From assembly GCF_002140975.2 (NCBI RefSeq), contig NZ_CP147247.1, forward strand, positions 4,081,001 through 4,145,000: a DNA stretch of 64,000 nt, read 5' to 3'. Both the position numbers and the translations under genes were made by a program. Each line of letters opens with the position of its first letter. Positions within the stretch are counted from its first letter, which is position 1. This DNA is from Enterococcus sp. 9E7_DIV0242. GTDB taxonomy: Bacteria > Bacillota > Bacilli > Lactobacillales > Enterococcaceae. The notes beneath the pieces were generated by a model that worked only from the letters and a program-made list of their open reading frames with translations, was not told the DNA's origin and searched no databases. Below, one piece after another: positions 1 through 10,528 of the stretch.

Positions 1-1356
<1,356 letters not shown>

Positions 1357-1608
1357 TAAGGAATCGTGAAAGGGCTGTGGCTTTGACTGTTCTAAGCTCC
1401 TTCTGATTTCGAGAATGGCGTACAGAAACGTGTTGTCAGAGCTGTTTAAAATCAGTACAGTTAGACACAAAAGCAATTTTTAACATTCCTGACAGAGTAA
1501 AATCAGGAAATTTTCAAGAGTTTTTCAATCATTAGATAGTTTTATGATAGAATAGAAAAAACAGTCTTTTAGAAGACTTTCGCATTTTTAGAGGAAAGAA
1601 GGGTATTT

Positions 1609-1914
1609 ATGGCAATCAGTGAAGAACAAGTAAAACACGTAGCAAAATTGGCAAAGCTGTCATTTTCTTCTGAGGAGCTGACAGGATTTACAGATCAGCT
1701 TGGCAAAATCATCGATATGGTCGAGCTTCTTGAAGAAGTGGATACAGAAGGTGTACCGTTTACATCGAACGTCGTTGAGACAATCAATGTGATGAGAGAA
1801 GATCAGGCAGAACCGGGCATGAACAGAGATGAGTTAATGAAAAACGTACCTGAGTCACAGGATGGCTACATTAAAGTACCGGCAATCATTGACAATGGGG
1901 AGGCTGGTGCATAA
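1609..1914 (+). CDS. gatC: Asp-tRNA(Asn)/Glu-tRNA(Gln) amidotransferase subunit C
   Basis: Small subunit (101 aa) of the GatCAB amidotransferase, which converts misacylated Glu-tRNA(Gln) and Asp-tRNA(Asn) to the correct aminoacyl-tRNAs; GatC stabilises GatA. The sequence has the family N-terminus ([17 protein letters not shown]), the central [18 protein letters not shown] helix and the late MREDQ segment. The ATG follows a GAGGAAAG ribosome binding site. Its stop codon shares one base with the gatA start (TAATG), so translation is coupled. The 250 bp upstream carry an A/T-rich stretch with a TATGAT -10-like hexamer at 1544, so gatC is probably first in its operon. Confidence 0.96.
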   Translation: MAISEEQVKHVAKLAKLSFSSEELTGFTDQLGKIIDMVELLEEVDTEGVPFTSNVVETINVMREDQAEPGMNRDELMKNVPESQDGYIKVPAIIDNGEAGA

Positions 1915-3383
1915 TGGAAAAACTATATGATAAATCACTGACTGAGCTGCACGATTTGCTTGTATCAAAGGAAATCACAGCGGTTGATTTGACAACAGCA
2001 ACGCTTGATCGCATCAAAGAGACTGAAAAAGATGTGGATGCATTTATTACTATCAATGATGAAAAAGCCTTAGACTTGGCTAAAGCGATTGACATAAAAG
2101 GAATTACTGAATCAAATCCTTTAGCAGGTATTCCGATCGGAATCAAAGACAACATTGTTACAAAAGATATTCTGACAACTGCCGCGTCTAAAATTTTGAG
2201 TAACTTCAATCCAATTTATGATGCTACGGTTATGGATAAGGTCTATCAATCAGACTTGATTCCTGTGGGTAAGCTGAACATGGATGAGTTTGCGATGGGC
2301 GGAAGTACAGAGAACTCTTACTTCAAAAAGACGAAAAACGCTTGGGATCATACGAAAGTGCCGGGAGGTTCTTCAGGAGGTTCAGCAGCAGCAGTAGCGG
2401 CTGGGCAAATTCCGGTTTCATTAGGAAGTGACACGGGCGGTAGTATTCGTCAGCCTGCTTCTTTCAATGGAATCGTGGGAATGAAGCCTACTTATGGTCG
2501 TATTTCTCGCTATGGCTTGATTGCTTTTTCTTCAAGTCTGGATCAAATTGGACCATTGACAAGAAACGTAAAAGACAATGCATTGGCATTGAATGCTATT
2601 AGTGGTTTTGATCCAAAAGATGGCACATCTTCCGGTGAATCTGTTCCTGATTTCACGGAAGGGCTGACAGGAGATATCAAAGGCATGAAGATTGCCTTGC
2701 CGAAAGAGTATTTAGGCGAAGGAGTTGCTCCAGACGTGCGTGAAGCGATCCTGAAAGCTGTCGATACCTTCAAAAATCTGGGAGCAACGATTGAAGAAGT
2801 TAGTCTACCGCATTCTAAATATGGGGTTGCTGTCTACTACATCATCGCTTCATCGGAGGCTAGCTCTAATCTGCAACGTTTTGACGGTATTCGTTATGGC
2901 TACCGTTCAGAAGATGTTCAAAACTTGGAAGATGTTTATGTAAATTCACGTACAGAAGGCTTTGGACTGGAAGTAAAACGTCGAATCATGTTGGGAACCT
3001 TCTCGCTGAGTGCCGGTTATTATGATGCCCACTTCAAAAAAGCAGGACAGGTTCGTACGTTGATCAGACGTGACTTTGAAAAAGTCTTCGCTGATTATGA
3101 TTTGATCATTGGCCCATCTGCACCAACTGTTGCCTATGGTATTGGTGAAAACATCAATGACCCGATCACGATGTATATGAATGATATTCTGACGATTCCT
3201 GTGAACTTGGCAGGCTTGCCGGGGATGTCTATTCCAGCAGGATTCTCAGAAGGTCTTCCGGTAGGATTACAAATCATCGGGAAACCATTCGCTGAACAAA
3301 CAATGTACAAAGCAGCCTATGCTTTTGAACAGGCAACTGATTTCCATACAAAAAAACCAGTGATTTTAGGGGGAAATGATTAA
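1914..3383 (+). CDS. gatA: Asp-tRNA(Asn)/Glu-tRNA(Gln) amidotransferase subunit A
   Basis: Amidase-signature glutaminase subunit (489 aa, normal length) that releases ammonia from glutamine for transfer to the mischarged tRNA. The Ser-cisSer-Lys machinery is visible: [10 protein letters not shown] carries the lysine, the glycine/serine-rich [16 protein letters not shown] the cis-serine, and [14 protein letters not shown] the nucleophilic serine. It overlaps gatC and gatB by one base at each end (TAATG), giving a tightly coupled gatC-gatA-gatB operon. No damage is seen. Confidence 0.98.
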   Translation: MEKLYDKSLTELHDLLVSKEITAVDLTTATLDRIKETEKDVDAFITINDEKALDLAKAIDIKGITESNPLAGIPIGIKDNIVTKDILTTAASKILSNFNPIYDATVMDKVYQSDLIPVGKLNMDEFAMGGSTENSYFKKTKNAWDHTKVPGGSSGGSAAAVAAGQIPVSLGSDTGGSIRQPASFNGIVGMKPTYGRISRYGLIAFSSSLDQIGPLTRNVKDNALALNAISGFDPKDGTSSGESVPDFTEGLTGDIKGMKIALPKEYLGEGVAPDVREAILKAVDTFKNLGATIEEVSLPHSKYGVAVYYIIASSEASSNLQRFDGIRYGYRSEDVQNLEDVYVNSRTEGFGLEVKRRIMLGTFSLSAGYYDAHFKKAGQVRTLIRRDFEKVFADYDLIIGPSAPTVAYGIGENINDPITMYMNDILTIPVNLAGLPGMSIPAGFSEGLPVGLQIIGKPFAEQTMYKAAYAFEQATDFHTKKPVILGGND

Positions 3384-4813
3384 TGAATTTTGAAACTGTC
3401 ATCGGTCTGGAAGTCCATGTAGAATTAAAAACAAACTCTAAAATCTTTTCACCGGCGCCCGCTCATTTTGGAGCAGAGCCAAACAGTAACACACAAGTGA
3501 TTGATTGGGGTTACCCTGGGGTACTTCCTGTTATGAATAAAACTGCTTTGGAATTCGGTATGAAAGCAGCATTGGCATTAAACTGTCAAATTTCCAAGGA
3601 TACACATTTTGACCGTAAAAACTATTTCTATCCGGATAATCCGAAAGCTTACCAAATTTCTCAATTTGATCAGCCAATCGGTCACGATGGTTGGATTGAA
3701 ATCGAAGTTGAGGGCGAAAAGAAAACGATCCGTATTGAACGTGTTCATCTAGAAGAAGATGCCGGAAAAAATATTCATGGTACCGACGGCTATTCCTATG
3801 TTGATTTGAACCGTCAAGGAACGCCTTTGATCGAAATCGTTTCTGAAGCAGATATGCGTTCGCCGGAAGAAGCCTATGCATACTTGGAAGCATTGCGTTC
3901 AATTATTCTATTTACAGAAGTTTCCGATGTGAAAATGGAAGAAGGCTCCATGCGTTGTGACGCCAATATTTCTTTGCGTCCATATGGGCAGGAAGAATTT
4001 GGAACAAAAGCTGAGCTGAAAAATCTGAACTCTATGAGCTTTGTTAAAAAAGGGTTGGCGTTTGAAGAGAAACGTCAAGCAAAAGTATTGTTATCCGGTG
4101 GAGAAATCCAACAGGAGACACGCCGTTTTGATGAAACGACGAATAAAACATTATTGATGCGTGTGAAGGAAGGGTCAAGTGATTACCGTTACTTCCCGGA
4201 ACCAGATATTCCTCGTTTTGCAATCGATGATGCTTGGATCGAAAAGGTACGCGAGAGTTTACCTGAGCTACCAGCTTCGCGTCGTCAACGCTATACAAAA
4301 GAATTGGGCTTGCCTGATTATGATGCAATGGTTCTTACTCTAACAAAAGAAATGTCTGATTTCTTTGAGGAAACATTGGCTGCCGGTGCAGATGCTAAGC
4401 AAGCATCAAACTGGTTGATGGGTGAAGTTTCTGCTTATATGAACAGTGAAAAGCTGGAATTGAACGATACAAAATTAACACCTGAAAATCTTGCGGGAAT
4501 GATTCAATTGATTGCAGACGGCACGATCAGTTCAAAAATTGCAAAAACTGTCTTCAAGGAATTGATTGAAAATGGCGGCAATGCGAAAGAAGTTGTTGAA
4601 GCAAAAGGGTTGGTTCAATTATCTGATCCTTCTCAATTATTACCAATCATTAATGAGGTGTTGGATAACAACCAACAATCGATCGATGATTTTAAAAACG
4701 GGAAAGATAGAGCTGTTGGCTTCTTGGTTGGTCAAATCATGAAAGCAACAAAAGGAAAAGCCAATCCTGGTGTTGTGAATAAATTGTTGCAGGAAGAGCT
4801 AGCAAAACGATAG
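3383..4813 (+). CDS. gatB: Asp-tRNA(Asn)/Glu-tRNA(Gln) amidotransferase subunit B
   Basis: tRNA-binding and kinase subunit (476 aa) of GatCAB; it phosphorylates the tRNA-bound Glu or Asp and accepts the ammonia from GatA. It opens with the family signature [20 protein letters not shown], then [20 protein letters not shown], the [10 protein letters not shown] segment and the tail domain ending in [20 protein letters not shown]. The C-terminal YqeY-like domain is present. It is translationally coupled to gatA and followed 17 bp later by the lipid kinase gene, which is probably co-transcribed. Confidence 0.98.
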   Translation: MNFETVIGLEVHVELKTNSKIFSPAPAHFGAEPNSNTQVIDWGYPGVLPVMNKTALEFGMKAALALNCQISKDTHFDRKNYFYPDNPKAYQISQFDQPIGHDGWIEIEVEGEKKTIRIERVHLEEDAGKNIHGTDGYSYVDLNRQGTPLIEIVSEADMRSPEEAYAYLEALRSIILFTEVSDVKMEEGSMRCDANISLRPYGQEEFGTKAELKNLNSMSFVKKGLAFEEKRQAKVLLSGGEIQQETRRFDETTNKTLLMRVKEGSSDYRYFPEPDIPRFAIDDAWIEKVRESLPELPASRRQRYTKELGLPDYDAMVLTLTKEMSDFFEETLAAGADAKQASNWLMGEVSAYMNSEKLELNDTKLTPENLAGMIQLIADGTISSKIAKTVFKELIENGGNAKEVVEAKGLVQLSDPSQLLPIINEVLDNNQQSIDDFKNGKDRAVGFLVGQIMKATKGKANPGVVNKLLQEELAKR

Positions 4814-4830
4814 AAAGCGGCTGACAGGAT

Positions 4831-5898
4831 ATGAAGAAAGCAAGAGTGATTTATAACCCAAAATCTGGAAAAGAATTGGTAAAAAAGAATTTAGCTGATA
4901 TTCTCAACGTATTAGAGGAATCTGGATATGAGGCGAGTGCTTTTGCGACGACACCTGAACAAGATTCCGCAAAGGATGAAGCAAGAAGAGCAGCATTAGC
5001 TGGCTTTGATTTGATTGTTGCTGCCGGAGGAGATGGCACAATCAACGAAGTCGTCAACGGAATTGGACCATTAGAGGAACGTCCACTGATGGCCGTGATT
5101 CCAGCTGGGACAACGAATGATTATGCTCGCGCGCTGAAAATTCCGCGAAATAATATTTTGGAAGCAGCTAAGGTCATTAAAAAGAATCAAACAGTCAAAA
5201 TGGACATTGGGATGGCCGCCGAAAACTATTTTATCAATATAGCTGCTGGGGGACATCTAACGGAGCTTACCTATGAAGTCCCTTCAGAGCTGAAGAGTAT
5301 TTTTGGTTATCTGGCCTATCTAGTCAAAGGAGCAGAAATGCTTCCAAGAGTGAAGCCGATCAAAGTGAGAATGACCTATGATGATGGTGTTTATGAGGGG
5401 AATGCCTCCATGTTTTTCCTAGGCCTGACGAATTCTGTCGGTGGTTTTGAGCAGATTGCACCAGATGCCAAGTTAGATGATGGCAAGTTTTCATTGATTA
5501 TTGTTAAGACGGCGAATGTTCTTGAGATCGTTCATTTGGTTGCTTTGATGATGAATGGCGGGAAGCATGTGGAAGATAATCGTGTGATTTATACAAAAAC
5601 GAATTATTTACATGTAGAAACTTTGGATGAAAATCATCGGATGCTGATCAATCTTGATGGCGAGTATGGTGGCGAAGCGCCAATGGTTTTCAAAAATTTA
5701 CACCAGCATATCGAAATGTTTGCCAATATGGATGATATCCCTTCAGAAGCGGTGATTGGTGAGCAGCCGGAGATTGAAGAGGATGAAGCGTCTTATAAAG
5801 AGATCACGAAGGGTTTCGTCAAAGAGGTAGAGAAGCTAACAGACCAAGATATCGACGGGGACGGTAAAATTGCCGGAGAAACACCTAAAGAAAAGTAA
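4831..5898 (+). CDS. dagK: Diacylglycerol kinase (DagK/YegS family)
   Basis: Soluble lipid kinase that phosphorylates diacylglycerol for recycling into phospholipid during lipoteichoic acid synthesis (family knowledge). It has the N-terminal RVIYNPKSGKE strand, the nucleotide loop AAGGDGTINEVVNGI and the downstream IPAGTTNDYARAL motif. It lies 17 bp after gatB, as the last gene before a strong terminator. The C-terminus runs about 45 residues past the catalytic fold; this acidic tail ends with an EF-hand-like loop, DIDGDGKI, at about residues 340-347. A second, shorter paralogue lies at 37739-38629. Confidence 0.92.
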   Translation: MKKARVIYNPKSGKELVKKNLADILNVLEESGYEASAFATTPEQDSAKDEARRAALAGFDLIVAAGGDGTINEVVNGIGPLEERPLMAVIPAGTTNDYARALKIPRNNILEAAKVIKKNQTVKMDIGMAAENYFINIAAGGHLTELTYEVPSELKSIFGYLAYLVKGAEMLPRVKPIKVRMTYDDGVYEGNASMFFLGLTNSVGGFEQIAPDAKLDDGKFSLIIVKTANVLEIVHLVALMMNGGKHVEDNRVIYTKTNYLHVETLDENHRMLINLDGEYGGEAPMVFKNLHQHIEMFANMDDIPSEAVIGEQPEIEEDEASYKEITKGFVKEVEKLTDQDIDGDGKIAGETPKEK

Positions 5899-5952
5899 TG
5901 CTTGAAGATATCGTTGCCCGAATGCTAGTGATTGCACAGGTTTCATTTTTAG

Positions 5953-5996
5953 AGAGCCGGACGATTTTCAGTTTGAATATTGTCCGGCTCTTATTT
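5953..5996 (+). terminator. Rho-independent terminator after gatCAB-dagK
   Basis: A perfect 10-bp inverted repeat (AGAGCCGGAC at 5953-5962, GTCCGGCTCT at 5982-5991) followed by TTATTT. It closes the gatCAB-dagK transcription unit. Confidence 0.85.
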
Positions 5997-6076
5997 ACAT
6001 AATTGTATGAATAGCATTGTAGATGATCAACAAAAGATTCTGACTACGAAGAAGTCTTTTCTAGGAAAGGATAGCT

Positions 6077-7708
6077 ATGGTTTCAAAAATGAAAGAAGGA
6101 TTCAAGAAAAAGTCCTTCAATTTACAGACAACAATTATTTTTGTTGTCTGCTGTTCCACACTGGTGTCATTAATTGTTTCTGCCATTTTAATCAGAAACT
6201 TTATTTTAAGCAGAAATGATGAAACAACAAACGAAAAAATATCAAGTGTTGCAAAAATCGTTTCAGCCAACGAGATTGTTAAGGAAGGTCTGCTCAATGG
6301 AGACCCTAATTTGACTGTTCAAGCATTTGCGACAGATGTTATGAAGGCGGCAAATTTGGATTTTGTAGTGGTAATGGACACCGACCGAGTTCGCCTATCT
6401 CATGCAGCGCCCTCGTATATTGGACAAAAATTTTCAGATGAAGAGGACGCTCGAAAAGTGCTTGCCGGAGAAGAATTCTTTTCACGAAAGGTGGGCGTAC
6501 TGGGGAATGGTTATCGGTATTTTGTTCCGGTTTTTTATGAAGGAAAAATCATTGGTGGTGTCTGTGTTGGATTAACTTCTCAAAGTATGGGCGTCTATGT
6601 TTCTGATGCACAGAAAAAAATTCTCTTGTCTCTTCTTCTCGGATTGACTGTAGGAATCATCGGCGCAATTTTCCTTGCTCAAAAGATGAAGACAATTCTA
6701 CTTGGATTGGAACCGGAAGAGATCGCCGCACAGTTAAGTGAGAAGGAAATCATTGAGAATGAGGTCGAAGAAGGCTTGATTGCGATTTCTCCATCCAAAC
6801 AGATCATTTTGTTAAACAGAGGGGCGAAGGAATTGTTTGCGACCTCCAGTTTGGAAATGGATTCTCAGTTGGGCGAAGTGATTGATGAGAACCTTTATGA
6901 AGTCCTATTTAAGGCGACATTAGAGGAAAAAACAGAGATACGTAATCAATACATGTATTTGAATGGTATTGAAGTGATTGCCAGTGTTTCACCGATTTTC
7001 AGCGAAGAACAATTTTTTGGCGCTGTTGCGACTTTAAGAGATCAATCAGAGATGATGAAGCTATTGGAAGAGCTAGGAGGAACGGAGCAATACATCAATT
7101 CATTGCGAGCGCAGACACATGAATTTTTGAATAAGCTGCATGTTATTTCAGGCTTGATTGATCTGGAGAAGTTTGACGAAGTCTCCACATTTGTACAACA
7201 GTTAAATCATCATTATACGGTGGAAGTCGGCTATATAACAAAGCTGATTAAAGTACCTGCAATTGCCGGATTCCTTTTGGGGAAAATCAACGAGGCAAAG
7301 GAGCAGCAAGTAGAAATGATTATTGCAGACGATTCGTATGTTCCGGAAATGCTTGTAGATGCATCTGTTCACGCGTTATTGCAGATTCTGGGAAATTTAT
7401 TGGATAATGCAAAGGAAGCGGTATTGAAAAAGGGAGAAGGTCAAGTTCGAATTCATCTGACATTTGAAGAAGAGGGACAGCTCTTTATCTTGGAGGTCTG
7501 TGATGATGGGATCGGATTGTCGGAGGAAGCACATAAACAACTTTTCAGCGTTGGCTTCTCGACAAAGGGAGAAAATCGTGGTTTCGGATTAGCTATCGTG
7601 AAACGAATCATTGAAGAATACGATGGTGTGATTGAATTTTCCAACAGAAAATCTGGGGGAACGGTTGTTTATCTGGAGCTGCCTAATAAAGTGAGGAAGA
7701 AGAAGTGA
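6077..7708 (+). CDS. Sensor histidine kinase, citrate/malate (CitA/DcuS) type
   Basis: Membrane sensor kinase (543 aa). One membrane helix lies at about residues 18-42. It is followed by an extracytoplasmic PAS/Cache-like domain, a second helix at about 182-203, a cytoplasmic PAS region, and the phosphoacceptor segment LRAQTHEFLNKLHVISGL typical of the CitA/DcuS/MalK group. The ATPase domain shows LLDNAKEAV (N box), DDGIGLS (G1) and GFGLAIVKRI (G2). The ATG follows AGGAAAGG. Its stop overlaps the GTG of the response regulator. The ligand cannot be read from sequence; family members sense di- or tricarboxylates. No typical malic enzyme or citrate operon is adjacent, though a permease and a hydroxyacid dehydrogenase lie 2-4 kb downstream. 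Confidence 0.9.
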   Translation: MVSKMKEGFKKKSFNLQTTIIFVVCCSTLVSLIVSAILIRNFILSRNDETTNEKISSVAKIVSANEIVKEGLLNGDPNLTVQAFATDVMKAANLDFVVVMDTDRVRLSHAAPSYIGQKFSDEEDARKVLAGEEFFSRKVGVLGNGYRYFVPVFYEGKIIGGVCVGLTSQSMGVYVSDAQKKILLSLLLGLTVGIIGAIFLAQKMKTILLGLEPEEIAAQLSEKEIIENEVEEGLIAISPSKQIILLNRGAKELFATSSLEMDSQLGEVIDENLYEVLFKATLEEKTEIRNQYMYLNGIEVIASVSPIFSEEQFFGAVATLRDQSEMMKLLEELGGTEQYINSLRAQTHEFLNKLHVISGLIDLEKFDEVSTFVQQLNHHYTVEVGYITKLIKVPAIAGFLLGKINEAKEQQVEMIIADDSYVPEMLVDASVHALLQILGNLLDNAKEAVLKKGEGQVRIHLTFEEEGQLFILEVCDDGIGLSEEAHKQLFSVGFSTKGENRGFGLAIVKRIIEEYDGVIEFSNRKSGGTVVYLELPNKVRKKK

Positions 7709-8424
7709 CTAAAGTACTGATTATTGAAGATGATCCGATGGTAGCCGTTTTGAATCAAGGGTTTGTTGAGCAATTACCGGAGATGGTCGTTGTAAAAAAT
7801 GTTCGTTCCGCTGACGAAGGCAAGAAAATTCTAGAGAAAGAATCGATTGATTTGATTTTATTAGATGTTTTTCTTCCGGGGGAAACAGGGATTGAGTTCC
7901 TCAATTGGTTAAGGATGAAGAAAAGTAATGCCGCAGTTATTTTAATTACTGCAGCTGACGACGTCAAAACAGTCAAGGAAGCTATCCGATATGGTGCAAT
8001 CGATTATTTGATCAAGCCGTTCACGTTTGAACGTTTCAAACTAGCTATTGAAAAGTATCAAAAGCTAATGTTTGCTACAGATGATGGGGATCGGACCAAC
8101 CAATATGCGATTGATCGTTACATGAATTATGGCGAGGTATCGGAAGGGCAAAGTCATTCAGAAGACAAAGAACTGCCTAAAGGTCTATCAAAGCTGACGT
8201 TAAAAAAGGTCAGCAAAGGGATTCAGGAGTTGAATGAGCCCTTTTCAACAAAGGATTTAGCAGCGAAAATTAGTCTTTCAAGAATTTCCACAAAAAAATA
8301 CTTGCAGTTTTTGGTTGATTGTCAGGCACTGAAGGAAACCATGATTTACTTGGAAATCGGACGTCCGTTGACAAAATATGAAATTGCTAGAGGATTTACT
8401 GGAAAATTGGGGAAATACCTCTAA
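7705..8424 (+). CDS. Response regulator, CitB/MalR type
   Basis: Partner (239 aa) of the preceding kinase, starting at a GTG that overlaps the kinase stop by four bases. The receiver domain shows the acidic pocket IIEDDPM, the phosphoacceptor aspartate in LILLDVFLPGETG and the lysine in DYLIKPFTFERF. The C-terminal half has the helix-turn-helix found in citrate/malate regulators (FSTKDLAAKISLSRISTKKY). The gene ends directly at the hairpin that begins the CRISPR array 1 upstream module. The target operon is unknown; the AEC permease/dehydrogenase pair at 10.5-12.6 kb is a candidate by proximity only. Confidence 0.9.
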   Translation: MTKVLIIEDDPMVAVLNQGFVEQLPEMVVVKNVRSADEGKKILEKESIDLILLDVFLPGETGIEFLNWLRMKKSNAAVILITAADDVKTVKEAIRYGAIDYLIKPFTFERFKLAIEKYQKLMFATDDGDRTNQYAIDRYMNYGEVSEGQSHSEDKELPKGLSKLTLKKVSKGIQELNEPFSTKDLAAKISLSRISTKKYLQFLVDCQALKETMIYLEIGRPLTKYEIARGFTGKLGKYL

Positions 8425-8426
8425 CT

Positions 8427-8481
8427 AAAAATCTGTCGACCTCCGATAATGTAAAAAATGTGGGAGATCGACAGATTTTTT
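8427..8481 (+). terminator. Hairpin terminator of the two-component operon, also part of the CRISPR array 1 upstream module
   Basis: Inverted repeat (AAAATCTGTCGA against TCGACAGATTTT, continued by CTCC/GGAG) with a T-run at 8476-8481. The 17-base loop contains TAATGTAAA (8447-8455), a 9-mer also found near the 3' end of the CRISPR repeat. A diverged copy with the same arms and loop lies upstream of array 2 (39090-39135), where the T-run is lost. The hairpin is therefore shared by both arrays and is not only a gene terminator. Confidence 0.8.
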
Positions 8482-8574
8482 GTCATACAGCACATATTGA
8501 AGTTTAAAGGTGGAAAAAATCCCTGTATAGAGGCTTTTCTTCCACCTGTAGCTTGAAAAATGAAACTACAGTTA
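8482..8574 (+). other. Structured insert between terminator and array 1 promoter
   Basis: This stretch holds two stem-loops: AGGTGGAA (8508-8515) with TTCCACCT (8540-8547), and TGTAG (8547-8551) with CTACA (8566-8570). The corresponding interval in array 2 is about 80 bases shorter and lacks them. No reading frame is evident. Confidence 0.5.
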
Positions 8575-8604
8575 TTGACATGATTTTATTTAGTCAGGTA
8601 AAAT
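8575..8604 (+). promoter_or_regulatory. CRISPR array 1 leader promoter
   Basis: TTGACA at 8575-8580, an 18-base spacer and TAAAAT at 8599-8604. The -10 box begins exactly 88 bases before the first repeat. Array 2 has the same arrangement (TTGACT, 18 bases, TAAAAT, 88 bases to the repeat), so this is very likely the pre-crRNA promoter. Confidence 0.8.
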
Positions 8605-8686
8605 GAATGAAGAACGGGTTCAAAAATAATAGATCGACAGAATGGGCTATTGAAACCCTTGATATACAAGGGCTAAAATCAAGCAG

Positions 8687-9622
8687 GTCTTAATCTAAAC
8701 AGAGTGTAATGTAAATTAGAATCAAAGTCAGGAGTATTTACCCCTTTGACCTGTCTTAATCTAAACAGAGTGTAATGTAAATGTAGTCCAAGCTTGTTCA
8801 ATTTCATCTCTACTGATTGTCTTAATCTAAACAGAGTGTAATGTAAATGTCTGTAGAGTGTAGGGGGGTGTTACTAGACCCCCGTCTTAATCTAAACAGA
8901 GTGTAATGTAAATATGTACAGTGTTTGCCCTGTAAGCTCACTTTGTGACGTCTTAATCTAAACAGAGTGTAATGTAAATCCCATTAGGTATAATGTACCA
9001 GTATAGGTAACCATGTCTTAATCTAAACAGAGTGTAATGTAAATACATTAGATTCTACATTGGCTTTTATGAAGCAGACCGTCTTAATCTAAACAGAGTG
9101 TAATGTAAATAGTGAAATGAGCTATGAGCAATTAATTGAGCAGAGCGTCTTAATCTAAACAGAGTGTAATGTAAATGAGATAGGTAAACACCTAGAGTAC
9201 CACGAAGCCATGTCTTAATCTAAACAGAGTGTAATGTAAATATTATTTGTGAAATCGAACTTTCTAAACGTGGTTATGTTTTAATCTAAACAGAGTGTAA
9301 TGTAAATTCCCATACTACAACATCAATATTGAAGTCTTTTAACGTCTTAATCTAAACAGAGTGTAATGTAAATGTAGATGCGTTCAACTGTGGCGGTAAC
9401 TGCGTGAATGTCTTAATCTAAACAGAGTGTAATGTAAATGCTGATTGAACACGCGACAGCAGCACAAGACGCGCGTCTTAATCCAAACAGAGTGTAATGT
9501 AAATGGTCCTTAGTAGCCACGCTGATCACCAGGGCAGTCAGTCTTAATCTAAACAAAGTGCAATGTAAAATCATTAGCTCGCCTCTGTGTTCCTCGTGTT
9601 CTACAGATCTTAATCTAAACAA
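8687..9622 (+). CRISPR. CRISPR array 1, no cas genes nearby
   Basis: Fourteen 30-base repeats start at 8687, 8753, 8819, 8884, 8950, 9015, 9081, 9147, 9212, 9278, 9344, 9410, 9475 and 9541, with a truncated one at 9607-9622. Spacers are 35-36 bases and all differ. The repeat begins GTCTTAATCTAAAC and ends GTGTAATGTAAAT. Repeat 10 (9278) begins GTTTT as in array 2, repeat 13 has ATCC for ATCT, and repeat 14 is degenerate (CAAAG, GCAATGTAAAA). Decay at the 3' end and the promoter at the 5' end set the orientation. The ATGTAAAT end resembles type I-B repeats of Listeria and Clostridium from memory. A terminator follows. Confidence 0.97.
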
Positions 9623-9631
9623 TTTTTCTTG

Positions 9632-9667
9632 AAAAGATCAACAGCTCGGTTGTTGGTCTTTTTTTTA
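9632..9667 (+). terminator. Terminator at the end of CRISPR array 1
   Basis: Stem GATCAACA (9636-9643) with TGTTGGTC (9651-9658) and a run of eight T. It would end the pre-crRNA transcript shortly after the truncated last repeat. Confidence 0.8.
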
Positions 9668-9757
9668 TGCTAACCAGAATTTCTCGCAAAATCGAACAGT
9701 TAAAAAAGACAAAGCAGGATTTTTTTAGTATGATGAATGAGAAAAGGGGGGAACACG

Positions 9758-10450
9758 ATGGATAAAGCCCAAAAATATATACCTGAGCTGTCCTCAGAAC
9801 TAAGACAGAGTATTATCAAGATGCCTAAAGTGATTCGTGAAGCAAGTGGTATCAGTATCTATGGGAAGCGGATCAAAAGTATTATTTATACAATGGATGT
9901 TGCAGTGATAGCCAACAATGATGCGGATGCTATCTTGGCTGTTTATCCATGGACGCCGAATACTCGGATTTTATCTGCTGTCTCACAGGTTTCACAGGCG
10001 CCTATCTTCGCTGGAATCGGCGGTGGACTGACCTCAGGAAATCGATCTGCTCGGTTGGGGACTTTTGCAGAAGAGCAAGGGGCTTATGGTGTCGTGCTAA
10101 ATGGACCGGCAGACATACATACGATTGAAGTCGTCAATGAGTCGGTGGATATCCCTATCATTTATACTGTTGTAAATGACAAGCGAGATATAGGAAAGCT
10201 GATTGAAGCTGGCGTTGATATCTTTAATGTAGCGGGCGGAAAGGATACAGTTAAGCTAGTAAGTTGGATTAGAGAACAGTTTCCAGAGTTTCCGATCATT
10301 GCATCAGGAGGGAAGACAGTCGCAGAGATTAAAGAAACAATCGATGCAGGAGCCAATGCCATTACTTACACAACCTATGGAAAAACAGAAACATACTTCC
10401 AAGAAAAAATGGAAGAATATCGTGAACAGATGATTGAAGATGAGCACTAA
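9758..10450 (+). CDS. TIM-barrel protein of unknown function
   Basis: I do not recognise a specific family. The 230-residue protein looks like a (beta/alpha)8 barrel: evenly spaced strands (AVIANNDADAILAVYPW, APIFAGIGGGL, YGVVLNGPADIH, PIIYTVVNDK, GVDIFNVAGGKDT, PIIASGGKTVAEI, ANAITYTTYGKT) end in glycine-rich loops like the phosphate-binding loops of HisA/NanE-type enzymes. The start is set at ATG 9758 because of a very strong AAAAGGGGGG site just upstream; the frame also has an ATG at 9737 without such a site. The gene stands alone between the CRISPR terminator and a bidirectional terminator. A catalytic role is likely but the reaction is unknown. Confidence 0.75.
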   Translation: MDKAQKYIPELSSELRQSIIKMPKVIREASGISIYGKRIKSIIYTMDVAVIANNDADAILAVYPWTPNTRILSAVSQVSQAPIFAGIGGGLTSGNRSARLGTFAEEQGAYGVVLNGPADIHTIEVVNESVDIPIIYTVVNDKRDIGKLIEAGVDIFNVAGGKDTVKLVSWIREQFPEFPIIASGGKTVAEIKETIDAGANAITYTTYGKTETYFQEKMEEYREQMIEDEH

Positions 10451-10477
10451 TTTTTTATTAAAGCTTTTACAAAAACA

Positions 10478-10526
10478 AAAATGAACGAAGTATTGCTTCA
10501 CAGCACTTCGTTCATTTTGTTTTTTT
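10478..10526. terminator. Bidirectional terminator between convergent genes
   Basis: Perfect 14-bp stem (AAAATGAACGAAGT at 10478-10491, ACTTCGTTCATTTT at 10505-10518). T-rich tracts follow on the plus strand, and A-rich sequence before it gives a T-rich exit on the minus strand. It separates the TIM-barrel gene from the convergent dehydrogenase gene. Confidence 0.9.
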
Positions 10527-10528
10527 AT

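Noticed and set aside
9413..9622. 69-residue open frame on the minus strand in CRISPR array 1
   Set aside because: It is the antisense translation of repeats and spacers; the repeated FRLR phrases come from the CRISPR repeat.
8687..9622. Type II or type V CRISPR with a tracrRNA
   Set aside because: No complementary anti-repeat was found by eye in either leader or nearby, and the repeat lacks the ends typical of those types.
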